From contig QNYL01000046.1 in the NCBI GenBank assembly GCA_003973375.1, forward strand, positions 1 through 11,300: 11,300 nt of DNA, given 5' to 3'. This document shows, piece after piece, positions 1-6,728 of this stretch. The translations under genes and the position numbers were made by a program. The stretch comes from Flavobacteriia bacterium. Its GTDB lineage: Bacteria > Bacteroidota > Bacteroidia > Flavobacteriales > Flavobacteriaceae. Below the pieces are notes generated by a model. It saw only the letters and a program-made list of their open reading frames with translations. It had not been told where the DNA came from and did not search any database. The number at the start of each line of letters is the position of its first letter. Position 1 is the first letter of the stretch.

Positions 1-1585
1 CTTTCATCACTTTGTTGATAAAATTGGTTCCGGTCATGGCTGTTGCTGTGAGTACTCCTGAAAATAAAGCGCCTCCGATTCCACAGGATACAATATCCTG
101 TCCGGTAAGATAAAGATTCCTGATCGGTGTTCTCGGTTTAAGAAAATCCTGACGGAATCTTTCCGGACTATGATCCACTCCATAGATCTCACCTTTTCCG
201 TAATTGACAAAGTGCTGTGTGGTAAGTGGTGAGGAAAGTTCGGAATAACTTATTTTGCCTTTTATATGAGGTAATTGTTTGTAAAGCTCTTCCAGAAGAC
301 GTTTGGTAAATTTCTCTTTCAGATCCGTATAATCTTTACCACGTTTCATCCATTGGGTTCCTTCCCATTTCTCAAAGGTCTCAAAAGGCACCAAAGTAAT
401 GATCTCGATGGTACTTTTGTCTGGATAGCGATTCTTCCAGTCGGGGTCTTTGGCCGCCGGAAAAGAAATATAAACAATCGGGAAAGGCTGATCGGTATCT
501 TTTATATAACGATCCACGCAGGTGTCATGATCACAGTCGTCAGGATAGATCCATAAATTTGTTTTTGGAAGGTTCAATTCTTCCGGGGTTCCATCCAGTC
601 CGAGATACAGGCAAATATGAGCCACAGATGGGTTTATTTTTTGTAATTTTTCATCTAAATGATGCCTTTTTACTGTTTCCTCAGGTAATAGTTTTTTAAA
701 CGTATTGATCACTCCGGTATTGCTGACAATCTTATCGGCAAAGAGTGATTTGCCGTCTTTCATCAGCACTCCTTTAGCTACATTATTTTCAATGATCACT
801 TTTTCCACTTCGGCATTGGTCAAAATGGTTCCCCCTGCTTTTTCAATTACAGGATCGATATTCTTTGCGATCTGTGAAGATCCTCCAACCGGAAAACTTC
901 CCCCTCCAAAATAATGACTTACCAAAATGGCATGCATGTAAAAACTGCTCTTTTTTGGGGGTAAACCGTAATCACCGTATTGTCCGGAAAGCACTTTGAT
1001 CAGCTCCTCATTTTTGGTAAGGGAACTCAGCACTTCATAAGTGGTCTTGTCAGAAAATCTATAAAGAGGATTTTTTAAAAACCCACCGATGAATTTACCC
1101 ACAATGGGAGGTAAGGCCTTTTCCATCTGATAATTCCGCCCTGCTTTGTTGGCTGCGAAAATAAGATCTATATATTTATCGATCGCATCTTTTTCTTCTG
1201 GGAAATAATCATACATTTTATTTTTCCAGTTTTGCAATCCTTTTACAAGATCAAAACTTTTATCCCCGATAATGATCCTGTCGTAGATTTCGCCCATGTC
1301 AGCCCATTTCATTTCGCCATTGGTAATGTAGTCAAACAGTTTTCTCATGGCGCTTTTGGGGTTCTGCATTTGTCCTACATAATGAATACCCACATCCCAC
1401 TCAAAATCCTTTCTTTTAAAAATATGAGTAAATCCTCCCGCTGTATAATGCCGTTCGAGCAACAATACTTTTTTTCCTTTTTTTGATAAGAAGGCTGCTG
1501 TTGAGAGTCCGCCAAGGCCTGTGCCGATAATTATTACATCGTAGGAAGTGTCGATTCTCGGATTTTGTTTATAAGACTGGATCAT
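1..1585 (-). CDS. FAD-dependent oxidoreductase, phytoene desaturase / CRTISO / RetSat-like (C-terminus cut by window edge)
   Basis: The minus-strand reading frame begins MIQSYKQNPRIDTSYDVIIIG and carries the Rossmann FAD-binding motif GTGLGG, then an E-R-H-Y-x-A-G-G segment and the GIHYVGQ motif. This combination is typical of carotenoid isomerases and animal retinol saturases. Near the left edge the frame reads YLTGQDIVSCGIGGAL, the usual C-terminal FAD-contact region, so only a short tail is missing after about 528 residues. Family members catalyse FAD-dependent saturation, desaturation or isomerisation of polyene lipids. No carotenoid genes lie nearby, so the substrate cannot be assigned. 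The frame stays open upstream to another ATG at 1634-1636, which would add 17 residues including the short hydrophobic run PLFLIILFY; I prefer the ATG at 1583-1585 because the fold begins soon after it. The gene is divergent from the hydrolase/modA run. Class is well supported; exact reaction is not. Confidence 0.88.
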   Translation of the reverse strand, partial: MIQSYKQNPRIDTSYDVIIIGTGLGGLSTAAFLSKKGKKVLLLERHYTAGGFTHIFKRKDFEWDVGIHYVGQMQNPKSAMRKLFDYITNGEMKWADMGEIYDRIIIGDKSFDLVKGLQNWKNKMYDYFPEEKDAIDKYIDLIFAANKAGRNYQMEKALPPIVGKFIGGFLKNPLYRFSDKTTYEVLSSLTKNEELIKVLSGQYGDYGLPPKKSSFYMHAILVSHYFGGGSFPVGGSSQIAKNIDPVIEKAGGTILTNAEVEKVIIENNVAKGVLMKDGKSLFADKIVSNTGVINTFKKLLPEETVKRHHLDEKLQKINPSVAHICLYLGLDGTPEELNLPKTNLWIYPDDCDHDTCVDRYIKDTDQPFPIVYISFPAAKDPDWKNRYPDKSTIEIITLVPFETFEKWEGTQWMKRGKDYTDLKEKFTKRLLEELYKQLPHIKGKISYSELSSPLTTQHFVNYGKGEIYGVDHSPERFRQDFLKPRTPIRNLYLTGQDIVSCGIGGALFSGVLTATAMTGTNFINKVMK

Positions 1586-1831
1586 ATTTTGTGAATAAAA
1601 AAGAATAATTAAAAATAATGGTTTAAATTTAAGCATTTAATTAGTGTTTGTCTATAAAGTGCTTGATTTTTGAAAGATTAAGATTTTTGATGGATTTTTG
1701 TTTTTTTATTGCAGCAAATATTTGTGTATTAGGCAAAATGAAAAATGGAAAAAGACGCAAAAAGATAATTTTTTCAATTCAATGACTTTATGGACAAACA
1801 TTATATATCAATACATTTTAAATTACAGGTT
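1586..1831. other. Divergent intergenic region between the oxidoreductase and the hydrolase/modA run
   Basis: This AT-rich spacer should hold promoters for both directions. A 10-bp palindrome CAAATATTTG at 1715-1724 gives, on either strand, a near match (AATATTTG) to the Bacteroidota -7 consensus TAnnTTTG. On the plus strand a TTG at 1698-1700 lies 16 nt upstream, just short of the usual -33 spacing. That makes it a weak promoter candidate for the hydrolase gene. A solitary repeat end lies at 1641-1660. I see no further gene and no convincing terminator. Confidence 0.4.
1641..1660 (+). repeat. Solitary copy of the terminal repeat of the 6483-6631 element
   Basis: TTAGTGTTTGTCTATAAAGT matches the reverse complement of the right end of the 6483-6631 element at 19 of 20 positions. 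It matches that element's left end at 16 of 17. Both this copy and the left end are preceded by TTAA. I found no partner end or internal sequence nearby, so it is either a relic left by deletion or a short dispersed motif used by itself. It sits just upstream of both possible starts of the minus-strand oxidoreductase, so it may lie in that gene's leader or promoter. Confidence 0.6.
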
Positions 1832-2767
1832 ATGAGAATATTGTTATTAACGATCTTGATATTTTTAAGTTTTCAGATCAAAGCGCAGAAGGAAGAAGAT
1901 CTTGTGCTGGAAACCAAAACAGGAAATATCAACGGATCCTTATTGATTCCGGAAAATCAAAAAGACCTTCCTGTAGCGTTGATCATTGCCGGATCCGGCC
2001 CAACTGACAGAAATGGGAACAATCCGTATATGAAGAATAACTCGTTAAAAATGCTGGCAGAAGGTCTTGCCAAGGAAGGAATAGCAAGTTTGCGGTATGA
2101 TAAAAGAGGAATTGCTACGAGCAAAGAAGCTGGTATAAAAGAAGAGGATCTTCGTTTTGAGAATTATGTGCAGGATGCTGAAGAGTGGATCAAAAGGCTT
2201 AAAAAAGACAAAAGATTTAAGGAAGTGATCGTGATTGGGCATAGTGAGGGCTCTTTGATTGGTATGATCGCATCAAAAAAAGCAGGAGCAGATAAATACG
2301 TATCAATTGCCGGAGCAGGAATGCCCGCCGGCGATGTGGTCAGAGAGCAGTTAAAGAATCAGCCCGCAATAGTTACCGATGCCGCTTTACCCATTCTGGA
2401 TAGTCTGGAACAGGGAAAAACCGTAAAAGATGTTCCGCCGATGCTTGCCGGTTTATTCCGCATGAGCGTACAGCCTTATATTATTTCCTGGTTTAAATAC
2501 GATCCCCGTAAAGAAATTGCCAAATTAGATATTCCGGTATTGATCGTTCAGGGAACAACAGATATTCAGGTGTCGCTTAAAGATGCTGAAAACTTAAAAA
2601 AAGCCAATCCTAAAGCTGAATTAAAAGTGATTGAAGGAATGAATCATATTTTTAAAGAAGCTGAAGCTGACCGGATGAAGAATATGCAAACCTACAGTCA
2701 GCCGGATCTTCCTTTGCATAAAGATCTGGTCAAGGTTATTTCCGGTTTTATAAAAAGAAAAGATTGA
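1832..2767 (+). CDS. Secreted alpha/beta hydrolase (serine hydrolase, S33-like)
   Basis: From ATG 1832 the protein is 311 residues and opens with a clear signal peptide (MRILLLTILIFLSFQIKAQ), so it probably acts in the periplasm. An in-frame ATG at 1790 adds 14 polar residues before the signal and is disfavoured for that reason. The alpha/beta hydrolase fold shows an oxyanion-region motif AGSGPTDRNGNN, a nucleophile elbow GHSEGS with Ser138 (codon 2243-2245), a likely acid Asp244 in QGTTD and His272 in GMNH. These fit the catalytic triad in order and spacing. Such enzymes cleave esters or peptides; the substrate is not visible. ModA starts 3 nt after this stop codon, so the two are probably co-transcribed, but a role in molybdate uptake is not implied by the family. 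Confidence 0.9.
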   Translation: MRILLLTILIFLSFQIKAQKEEDLVLETKTGNINGSLLIPENQKDLPVALIIAGSGPTDRNGNNPYMKNNSLKMLAEGLAKEGIASLRYDKRGIATSKEAGIKEEDLRFENYVQDAEEWIKRLKKDKRFKEVIVIGHSEGSLIGMIASKKAGADKYVSIAGAGMPAGDVVREQLKNQPAIVTDAALPILDSLEQGKTVKDVPPMLAGLFRMSVQPYIISWFKYDPRKEIAKLDIPVLIVQGTTDIQVSLKDAENLKKANPKAELKVIEGMNHIFKEAEADRMKNMQTYSQPDLPLHKDLVKVISGFIKRKD

Positions 2768-2770
2768 TGT

Positions 2771-3571
2771 ATGATAAAAGGATTCTATCAGTTTTTTAAT
2801 AAGGCACTCAGGTACTTTGCTATCATCTTTACCTTCTTTTTTCTTACTTCTGTGATCTCTTGTAAGAATTCACAAAGGTCCAGATTGACTATTGCTACTT
2901 CTGCCAATATGAAATTTGCCATGAAGGAGATCATCAACTCTTTTGAAGAAGATACGGGAATTAAATGTGAAATGATCGTAGGCTCCTCGGGAAAGCTTAC
3001 AGCACAGATCAAAGAGCATGCCCCCTTTGATGTTTTTGTATCGGCCAATACCCTGTATCCGGAAGAATTATACCGTTTGGGTTATTCTGACGAAAAAGTA
3101 ATAGAATATGCTTATGGTAAACTGATCTTGCTTTCTGTGAAAAAGAATCTTATTCCTGATCTGAACAACCTGAACCGGGAAGAAATACGCCATATTGCCT
3201 TGGGAAATCCTAAAACAGCTCCTTATGGAACTGCAGCCATGGAGGTATTGAAAAATAAAAAGCTTTTTTCAGAGCTTAAAGATAAATTTGTCTATGGTGA
3301 AAGTGTTTCACAAGTCAATCAGTTTATTCTTTCCGGAGTTGCTGAGACCGGGTTTACAGCAAAATCGGTGATCATGACACCCGGTATCAAAGAAAAAGCC
3401 CACTGGACAGAGATCGATGATGAATTATACGATCCTATTGCACAAGGTCTTATTGTGCTTAACAACAGGAAAGATCATCTGGAAGAGGCTAAAAAGTTTA
3501 GAGATTTCCTGATATCGGCAAAAGCCGGAAAAATATTGAATACTTTTGGCTACAGTGTAAATAAATCTTAA
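2771..3571 (+). CDS. modA: Molybdate ABC transporter substrate-binding lipoprotein ModA
   Basis: This 266-residue protein has an N-terminal hydrophobic stretch (about 14-30) ending in the lipobox VIS-C with Cys31, so it should be a lipoprotein anchored on the periplasmic side rather than a free binding protein. Family motifs follow in order: TIATSANMKFAMKEI (40-54), GSSGKLTAQI (71-80), FDVFVSAN (87-94) and NPKTAPYGTAAMEVL (146-160). These are typical of the two-lobed oxyanion-binding fold of ModA, which binds molybdate or tungstate through Ser and backbone contacts. It lies 3 nt after the hydrolase and 20 nt before the PagL-like gene, apart from modB and modC, which are about 1.4 kb downstream. 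Selectivity between molybdate and tungstate cannot be judged from sequence. Confidence 0.94.
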   Translation: MIKGFYQFFNKALRYFAIIFTFFFLTSVISCKNSQRSRLTIATSANMKFAMKEIINSFEEDTGIKCEMIVGSSGKLTAQIKEHAPFDVFVSANTLYPEELYRLGYSDEKVIEYAYGKLILLSVKKNLIPDLNNLNREEIRHIALGNPKTAPYGTAAMEVLKNKKLFSELKDKFVYGESVSQVNQFILSGVAETGFTAKSVIMTPGIKEKAHWTEIDDELYDPIAQGLIVLNNRKDHLEEAKKFRDFLISAKAGKILNTFGYSVNKS

Positions 3572-3591
3572 AAAGTTGATCCGGTTTTAAA

Positions 3592-4245
3592 ATGAAAAAA
3601 AATATTTTAGTTAAATATCTGCTCATCATGTTCCTGATCTGGATCAATCCGGTCTTTTCACAGAAAGACAATCAAGGAGGGCATAAAGAAATCAGACTTG
3701 GATTTAATTATGGTCGTGCTAAACAGGAAACTTTTCCTTTTAATTCACCGGATTATCAATACGACACTCAGTTTTATAAAGTTCAGATCAATTATGAGCT
3801 GATCAACAAAACAAAATGGAGATTTGAACTTAATGTGGAGCCTGCTTATTATCTCGCTATGCATAAATTACTCAATAAATATTATGTAACACCCGATTAC
3901 AGAGAGGATTATCTTGAAAAACGTGAAGAATTCACCAAGGAAAAAAATATTAATGAATACGTACTGAATATTGGTTTTTTATCCCGGTATAAAATTTACA
4001 AGGGAATCAGTACTTATGCACTGGTAAGCGTCGGTCCAATGTATTCCGATACCGATACGGAGCGGATGAATGCCGGTTTTGCTTTCTCAGATATTTTTGC
4101 ATTGGGTATATCCTATGAGATGAAAAGGTATTTGTTTGATTTCAGATATGGTTTGCGTCATGTTTCCAATGCGAACATCAGAAAACCAAATAACGGCTAC
4201 AACAGTGCCGGTTTTGAACTGGGAATAACTTACCAAATTAATTAA
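3592..4245 (+). CDS. Outer-membrane beta-barrel protein, PagL / acyloxyacyl hydrolase-like
   Basis: The 217-residue product has a signal peptide (MKKNILVKYLLIMFLIW..., cleavage likely after VFS) and alternating polar/hydrophobic strands ending in GFELGITYQI, as in a small eight-strand barrel. The C-terminal segment RYGLRHVSNANIRKPNNGYN strongly resembles the active-site strand of PagL lipid A 3-O-deacylases, with His190 and Ser192 in the H-x-S arrangement followed by N-A-N and P-N. In the Pseudomonas enzyme, as I recall it, the catalytic Glu lies 14 residues after the His; here that position is Asn204, so the Glu may be lost or displaced and deacylase activity is uncertain. It follows modA by 20 nt and likely shares its transcript. 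A non-enzymatic barrel is the main alternative. Confidence 0.8.
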   Translation: MKKNILVKYLLIMFLIWINPVFSQKDNQGGHKEIRLGFNYGRAKQETFPFNSPDYQYDTQFYKVQINYELINKTKWRFELNVEPAYYLAMHKLLNKYYVTPDYREDYLEKREEFTKEKNINEYVLNIGFLSRYKIYKGISTYALVSVGPMYSDTDTERMNAGFAFSDIFALGISYEMKRYLFDFRYGLRHVSNANIRKPNNGYNSAGFELGITYQIN

Positions 4246-4389
4246 GGCATACGAAGGTAATTTTATCTGAAAAGGTTTAACCCGAAAAATTCACCGTTAA
4301 GCTAATATTTTTGCGACAATTTACTTTATATCAATATTTTATGATGAAAATTATTAAATTTATTTTAGCCCAAATTTAGGCTATTGTTT

Positions 4390-4484
4390 AAATTTTGAGC
4401 AAGCATCTACTGTGTTGCTAACTTTTTAAGATACAATAGTATATCTGCAAAGTTAGACGCCTTGTATCTGCATACTCAAAATTT
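4390..4484 (+). other. Candidate structured RNA or small palindromic element upstream of the mop-modBC genes
   Basis: An outer stem of 10 perfect pairs joins AAATTTTGAG (4390-4399) to CTCAAAATTT (4475-4484). Inside it, CTAACTTT (4418-4425) pairs with AAAGTTAG (4449-4456). AGATACAA (4429-4436), in the loop of that hairpin, is perfectly complementary to TTGTATCT (4462-4469) outside it, which would form a pseudoknot or an alternative fold. GCAA/TTGC (4399-4402, 4415-4418) can make another short helix, slightly overlapping the outer and inner stems. TATCTGCA occurs twice (4442-4449 and 4465-4472). I do not recognise a known riboswitch or Rfam family. It could be a cis-regulatory leader, a small RNA or a degenerate mobile element; strand is uncertain because inverted repeats fold on both. 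Confidence 0.4.
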
Positions 4485-4518
4485 GTGAATTATCCAGGTT
4501 AAATCGGGATATTTTAGA

Positions 4519-4526
4519 TAAATTTG
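4519..4526 (+). promoter_or_regulatory. Putative -7 box of the mop-modBC promoter
   Basis: TAAATTTG fits the Bacteroidota -7 consensus TAnnTTTG and ends 18 nt before the mop ATG at 4545. The expected -33 TTG is only approximated by TTA at 4499-4501, 17 nt upstream. Transcription from here would begin a few bases before the start codon, giving a very short leader. Confidence 0.4.
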
Positions 4527-4544
4527 GATTTTTAGTAAAAAGAG

Positions 4545-4943
4545 ATGAATACAATCATTGGTAAAATAGTTTCGGTAGAATCAAACGGAGAATTGTCTTT
4601 GGTAAGAATGACCTCGGCAGGTCTGAAATTTACTTCCATTGTAATCGATACTCCGGAAACCGCTGCTTATCTAAAGCCTGAAAATCCGGTAAAGATTATT
4701 TTTAAGGAGAATGAGGTGATTTTAGCCAATAGAGCAGATTGTTCCATCAGTTTACAGAATAAAATGCCGGGAGAGATCATAAAAGTTGAATCGGATAAAC
4801 TGCTGAGTAAACTGGTTATAAAAACCCCTGTGGGAAATATCACTTCCATCATCACAAGCAATGCGGTTAAACAACTGGATCTGTATCTGGGAAAAAATAT
4901 TGTAGCTATGGTAAAAACAAATGAAATAATGCTGTCGGAATAA
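4545..4943 (+). CDS. Tandem Mop/TOBE-domain protein (di-molbindin type)
   Basis: This 132-residue protein is two Mop-type modules in a row. The second (about 70-131) is canonical: ISLQNKMPGEI, then VGNITSIITSNAVKQL and LGKNIVAMVKTNEIML. The first (about 1-61) keeps the N-terminal I-x-G-x-I strand and the closing VKIIFKENEVILAN, but its middle is diverged. Mop domains assemble into oligomers that bind molybdate or tungstate between subunits, and free di-Mop proteins are thought to store or buffer oxyanion. No signal peptide is present, so it is cytoplasmic. Its TAA overlaps the modB ATG by one base (TAATG at 4941-4945), implying translational coupling with the transporter. No ModE-type helix-turn-helix is attached, so it is not itself a DNA-binding regulator. 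Confidence 0.88.
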   Translation: MNTIIGKIVSVESNGELSLVRMTSAGLKFTSIVIDTPETAAYLKPENPVKIIFKENEVILANRADCSISLQNKMPGEIIKVESDKLLSKLVIKTPVGNITSIITSNAVKQLDLYLGKNIVAMVKTNEIMLSE

Positions 4944-5614
4944 TGGACTGGACACCCTTAATTTTAACTTTTAAACTGGCTTTTATCACAACAATTATAC
5001 TGTTGTTTATTTCCATACCTGTTGCTTACTGGCTGGCTTACAGCAAATCGAGAATAAAACCTGTTATGGAAACATTGGTGAGTATGCCTTTGGTTTTACC
5101 GCCTACGGTTTTAGGCTTTTATATGCTAATCGCTTTTAGTCCGTCTAATGCCTTTGGTAGCTTTTTGGATAAATGGCTGGGATTGCGTCTGGTTTTTTCA
5201 TTTGATGGCCTTATTTTAGCTTCTGTAATCTACAGTTTACCTTTTATGGTACATCCAATCCAGTCGGGGTTTTCCAATCTGTCGTCTTCGTTAAAGGATG
5301 CAGCTTATGTGATGGGGAAATCAAAGATCACTACTTTGTTCAGAATCCTTTTACCCAATATCAGACCTTCTTTACTTACCGGAATTATTCTGGCCTTTGC
5401 CCATACCATTGGTGAATTTGGTGTGGTTTTGATGATTGGAGGAAATATTTCCGGAAAGACAAAAGTAGCTTCCATAGCCATTTATGATGAAGTGGAATCG
5501 TTAAATTATGATGCGGCCAATACATATTCACTAATCCTCTTTTTTATCACATTTGCAATCTTACTTTTTGTATATGCCGTAAATGGTGGTTTTATTAAAA
5601 AATTCTGGCAATGA
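4943..5614 (+). CDS. modB: Molybdate ABC transporter permease ModB
   Basis: The 223-residue integral membrane protein has about five hydrophobic segments (near 8-32, 47-66, 86-104, 142-165 and 196-213), the usual size and topology for ModB. The cytoplasmic EAA loop that docks on the ATPase is visible as DAAYVMGKS...LPNIRPSLL (119-145), with D-A-A in place of E-A-A, Gly125 and the L-P pair. It is followed by IGEFGVVLMIGGNISGKT (156-173), a strong ModB family signature. Two such subunits would form the channel with ModC and receive substrate from ModA. The ATG overlaps the mop stop codon and the gene's own stop overlaps the modC ATG (ATGA at 5611-5614), so the three form a tightly coupled unit. 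Confidence 0.95.
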   Translation: MDWTPLILTFKLAFITTIILLFISIPVAYWLAYSKSRIKPVMETLVSMPLVLPPTVLGFYMLIAFSPSNAFGSFLDKWLGLRLVFSFDGLILASVIYSLPFMVHPIQSGFSNLSSSLKDAAYVMGKSKITTLFRILLPNIRPSLLTGIILAFAHTIGEFGVVLMIGGNISGKTKVASIAIYDEVESLNYDAANTYSLILFFITFAILLFVYAVNGGFIKKFWQ

Positions 5615-6486
5615 TAGATGTTAAACTGCAAAAAAAGTTAAAAGCAGCCGGCGGAGATCTCTTTCTCGATGTTGAGTTTAAGATCCGTAATGGAGAGCTG
5701 GTTACACTTTACGGTAAATCGGGAGCCGGAAAAACAAGTATTTTCAGGATGATCGCCGGATTGCTCAATCCTGATAAGGGCAGGATTGATGTAGATGAGG
5801 TTGTCTGGCTGGATACTGAAAAAAAGATCAATCTTCCGCCACAGCGGAGAAAAATAGGTTTTGTGTTTCAGGAATATGCTCTTTTCCCGAATATGACCGT
5901 TCTGGAAAATCTGAAATTTGCGTTGGGAAAGGGAAGAGATGATTTGTTTATAAAAGATCTGATCGATATAGTAGATCTTGGCGATTTGCAATACAGGAAA
6001 CCGGATACCCTCTCAGGCGGACAAAAACAAAGGGTGGCACTGGCAAGAGCTCTGGTGCAAAAACCTGAGATCCTGATGCTGGATGAACCGCTTTCAGCCT
6101 TAGACTACGAAATAAGGAATAAACTTCAGGTGTATATTTTACAAGTACATAAAGAGTTTAATCTCACTACCATTCTAATCAGTCATGACATCTCTGAGAT
6201 CATTAAGATGTCCGATTTTCTGATCGAGCTCGATCACGGCAAGATTATCCGTCAGGGGATCCCGGCTGAGGTGCTTACAAATCATAAAATCAGCGGAAAA
6301 TTTCAGTTTGTGGGAGAGATCCTGAACATCAATCGGCAGGATTTTATTTTTATCATTACTGTTTTGATAGGAAAAGAGATCATCAAAGTTGTGGCTGATG
6401 AAGATGAAGGAAAAAAACTAAGTATCGGTGATAAGGTTCTGATCGCTTCAAAAGCTTTTAACCCGATTATTCATAAGATTAATTAG
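5611..6486 (+). CDS. modC: Molybdate ABC transporter ATPase ModC
   Basis: All ABC ATPase motifs are present in order in this 291-residue protein: Walker A GKSGAGKTS (35-43), Q-loop VFQEYALFP with Gln87, signature LSGGQ (134-138), Walker B LMLDEP (155-160), D-loop SALD (162-165) and the switch His192 in ISHD. A C-terminal TOBE/Mop-like module of about 60 residues follows (about 232-291). The protein is shorter than the roughly 350 residues of E. coli ModC because it carries one compact regulatory module; the free di-Mop protein encoded upstream may make up for this. It powers import through ModB. The TAG stop (6484-6486) lies within the left terminal repeat of the 6483-6631 element, so that insertion may have set the present C-terminus, although the domain looks complete. 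Confidence 0.94.
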   Translation: MIDVKLQKKLKAAGGDLFLDVEFKIRNGELVTLYGKSGAGKTSIFRMIAGLLNPDKGRIDVDEVVWLDTEKKINLPPQRRKIGFVFQEYALFPNMTVLENLKFALGKGRDDLFIKDLIDIVDLGDLQYRKPDTLSGGQKQRVALARALVQKPEILMLDEPLSALDYEIRNKLQVYILQVHKEFNLTTILISHDISEIIKMSDFLIELDHGKIIRQGIPAEVLTNHKISGKFQFVGEILNINRQDFIFIITVLIGKEIIKVVADEDEGKKLSIGDKVLIASKAFNPIIHKIN

Positions 6487-6631
6487 TGTCTGTCTATAAT
6501 ATCCTTAAATGTTTCAAATCAGCTTTACCCCGACCCTGAAGGGCGGCTGATTTTCAACATTTTCTCCCTTCAGGGCTGGGGTTAAAAAATGTTGAAAATC
6601 TAAATGTGTTGACTTTATAGACAGACACTAA
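6483..6631. repeat. Miniature palindromic element with 17-bp terminal inverted repeats (MITE-like)
   Basis: The ends TTAGTGTCTGTCTATAA (6483-6499) and its exact reverse complement (6615-6631) bound a 149-bp non-coding unit. Inside are interleaved inverted repeats. A GC-rich arm (6527-6543) pairs with 6566-6582 at 15 of 17 positions, sharing a perfect CCCTGAAGGG core. GATTTTCAACATTTT (6549-6563) pairs perfectly with 6586-6600. The segment 6546-6562 can instead pair with 6507-6523 at 15 of 17. No transposase frame is present. I did not find a convincing target duplication: TTAA precedes the left end but does not follow the right. This layout fits a non-autonomous mobile or intergenic repeat, and the hairpins could also terminate modC transcription. 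A solitary end lies at 1641-1660. Confidence 0.75.
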
Positions 6632-6728
6632 ATATGCAAAATATTTAAAATAAGACTGAAATTTTTAAAAGTTAAAATTCTTTACAGAATCTTTTAAAAT
6701 TCGTAAATTGTACATTGAAAAAATACTT

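Larger units (their letters stand above)
4246..4544. other. 299-bp intergenic region before mop-modBC
   Basis: No credible protein-coding frame is present and base composition is much more AT-rich than in the flanking genes. It contains a cluster of nested inverted repeats at 4390-4484 (separate entry), a small hairpin TAGCC-N8-GGCTA at 4366-4383, and two matches to the TAnnTTTG -7 box: TATTTTTG at 4306-4313 and TAAATTTG at 4519-4526. No strong terminator for the upstream gene was found. Use of the upstream -7 match would give a leader of roughly 220 nt carrying the whole structured block; use of the downstream one would give a leader of only about 10 nt. Confidence 0.6.

Noticed and set aside
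275..1486. Three plus-strand frames at 275-556, 705-914 and 1232-1486.
   Set aside because: They lie antisense to the well-supported oxidoreductase gene, show no family motifs and have implausible composition.
4418..4456. Integron attC-like site (GTTAGAC matching GTTRRRY, with an upstream CTAAC).
   Set aside because: The two arms are fully complementary with no unpaired spacer, the inverse core RYYYAAC is not matched, and the span is far shorter than usual attC sites. No integrase or cassette array is present.
4246..4544. Known molybdenum cofactor (Moco) riboswitch.
   Set aside because: The location suggested it, but I could not match the GC-rich conserved features of that RNA in this AT-rich stretch.
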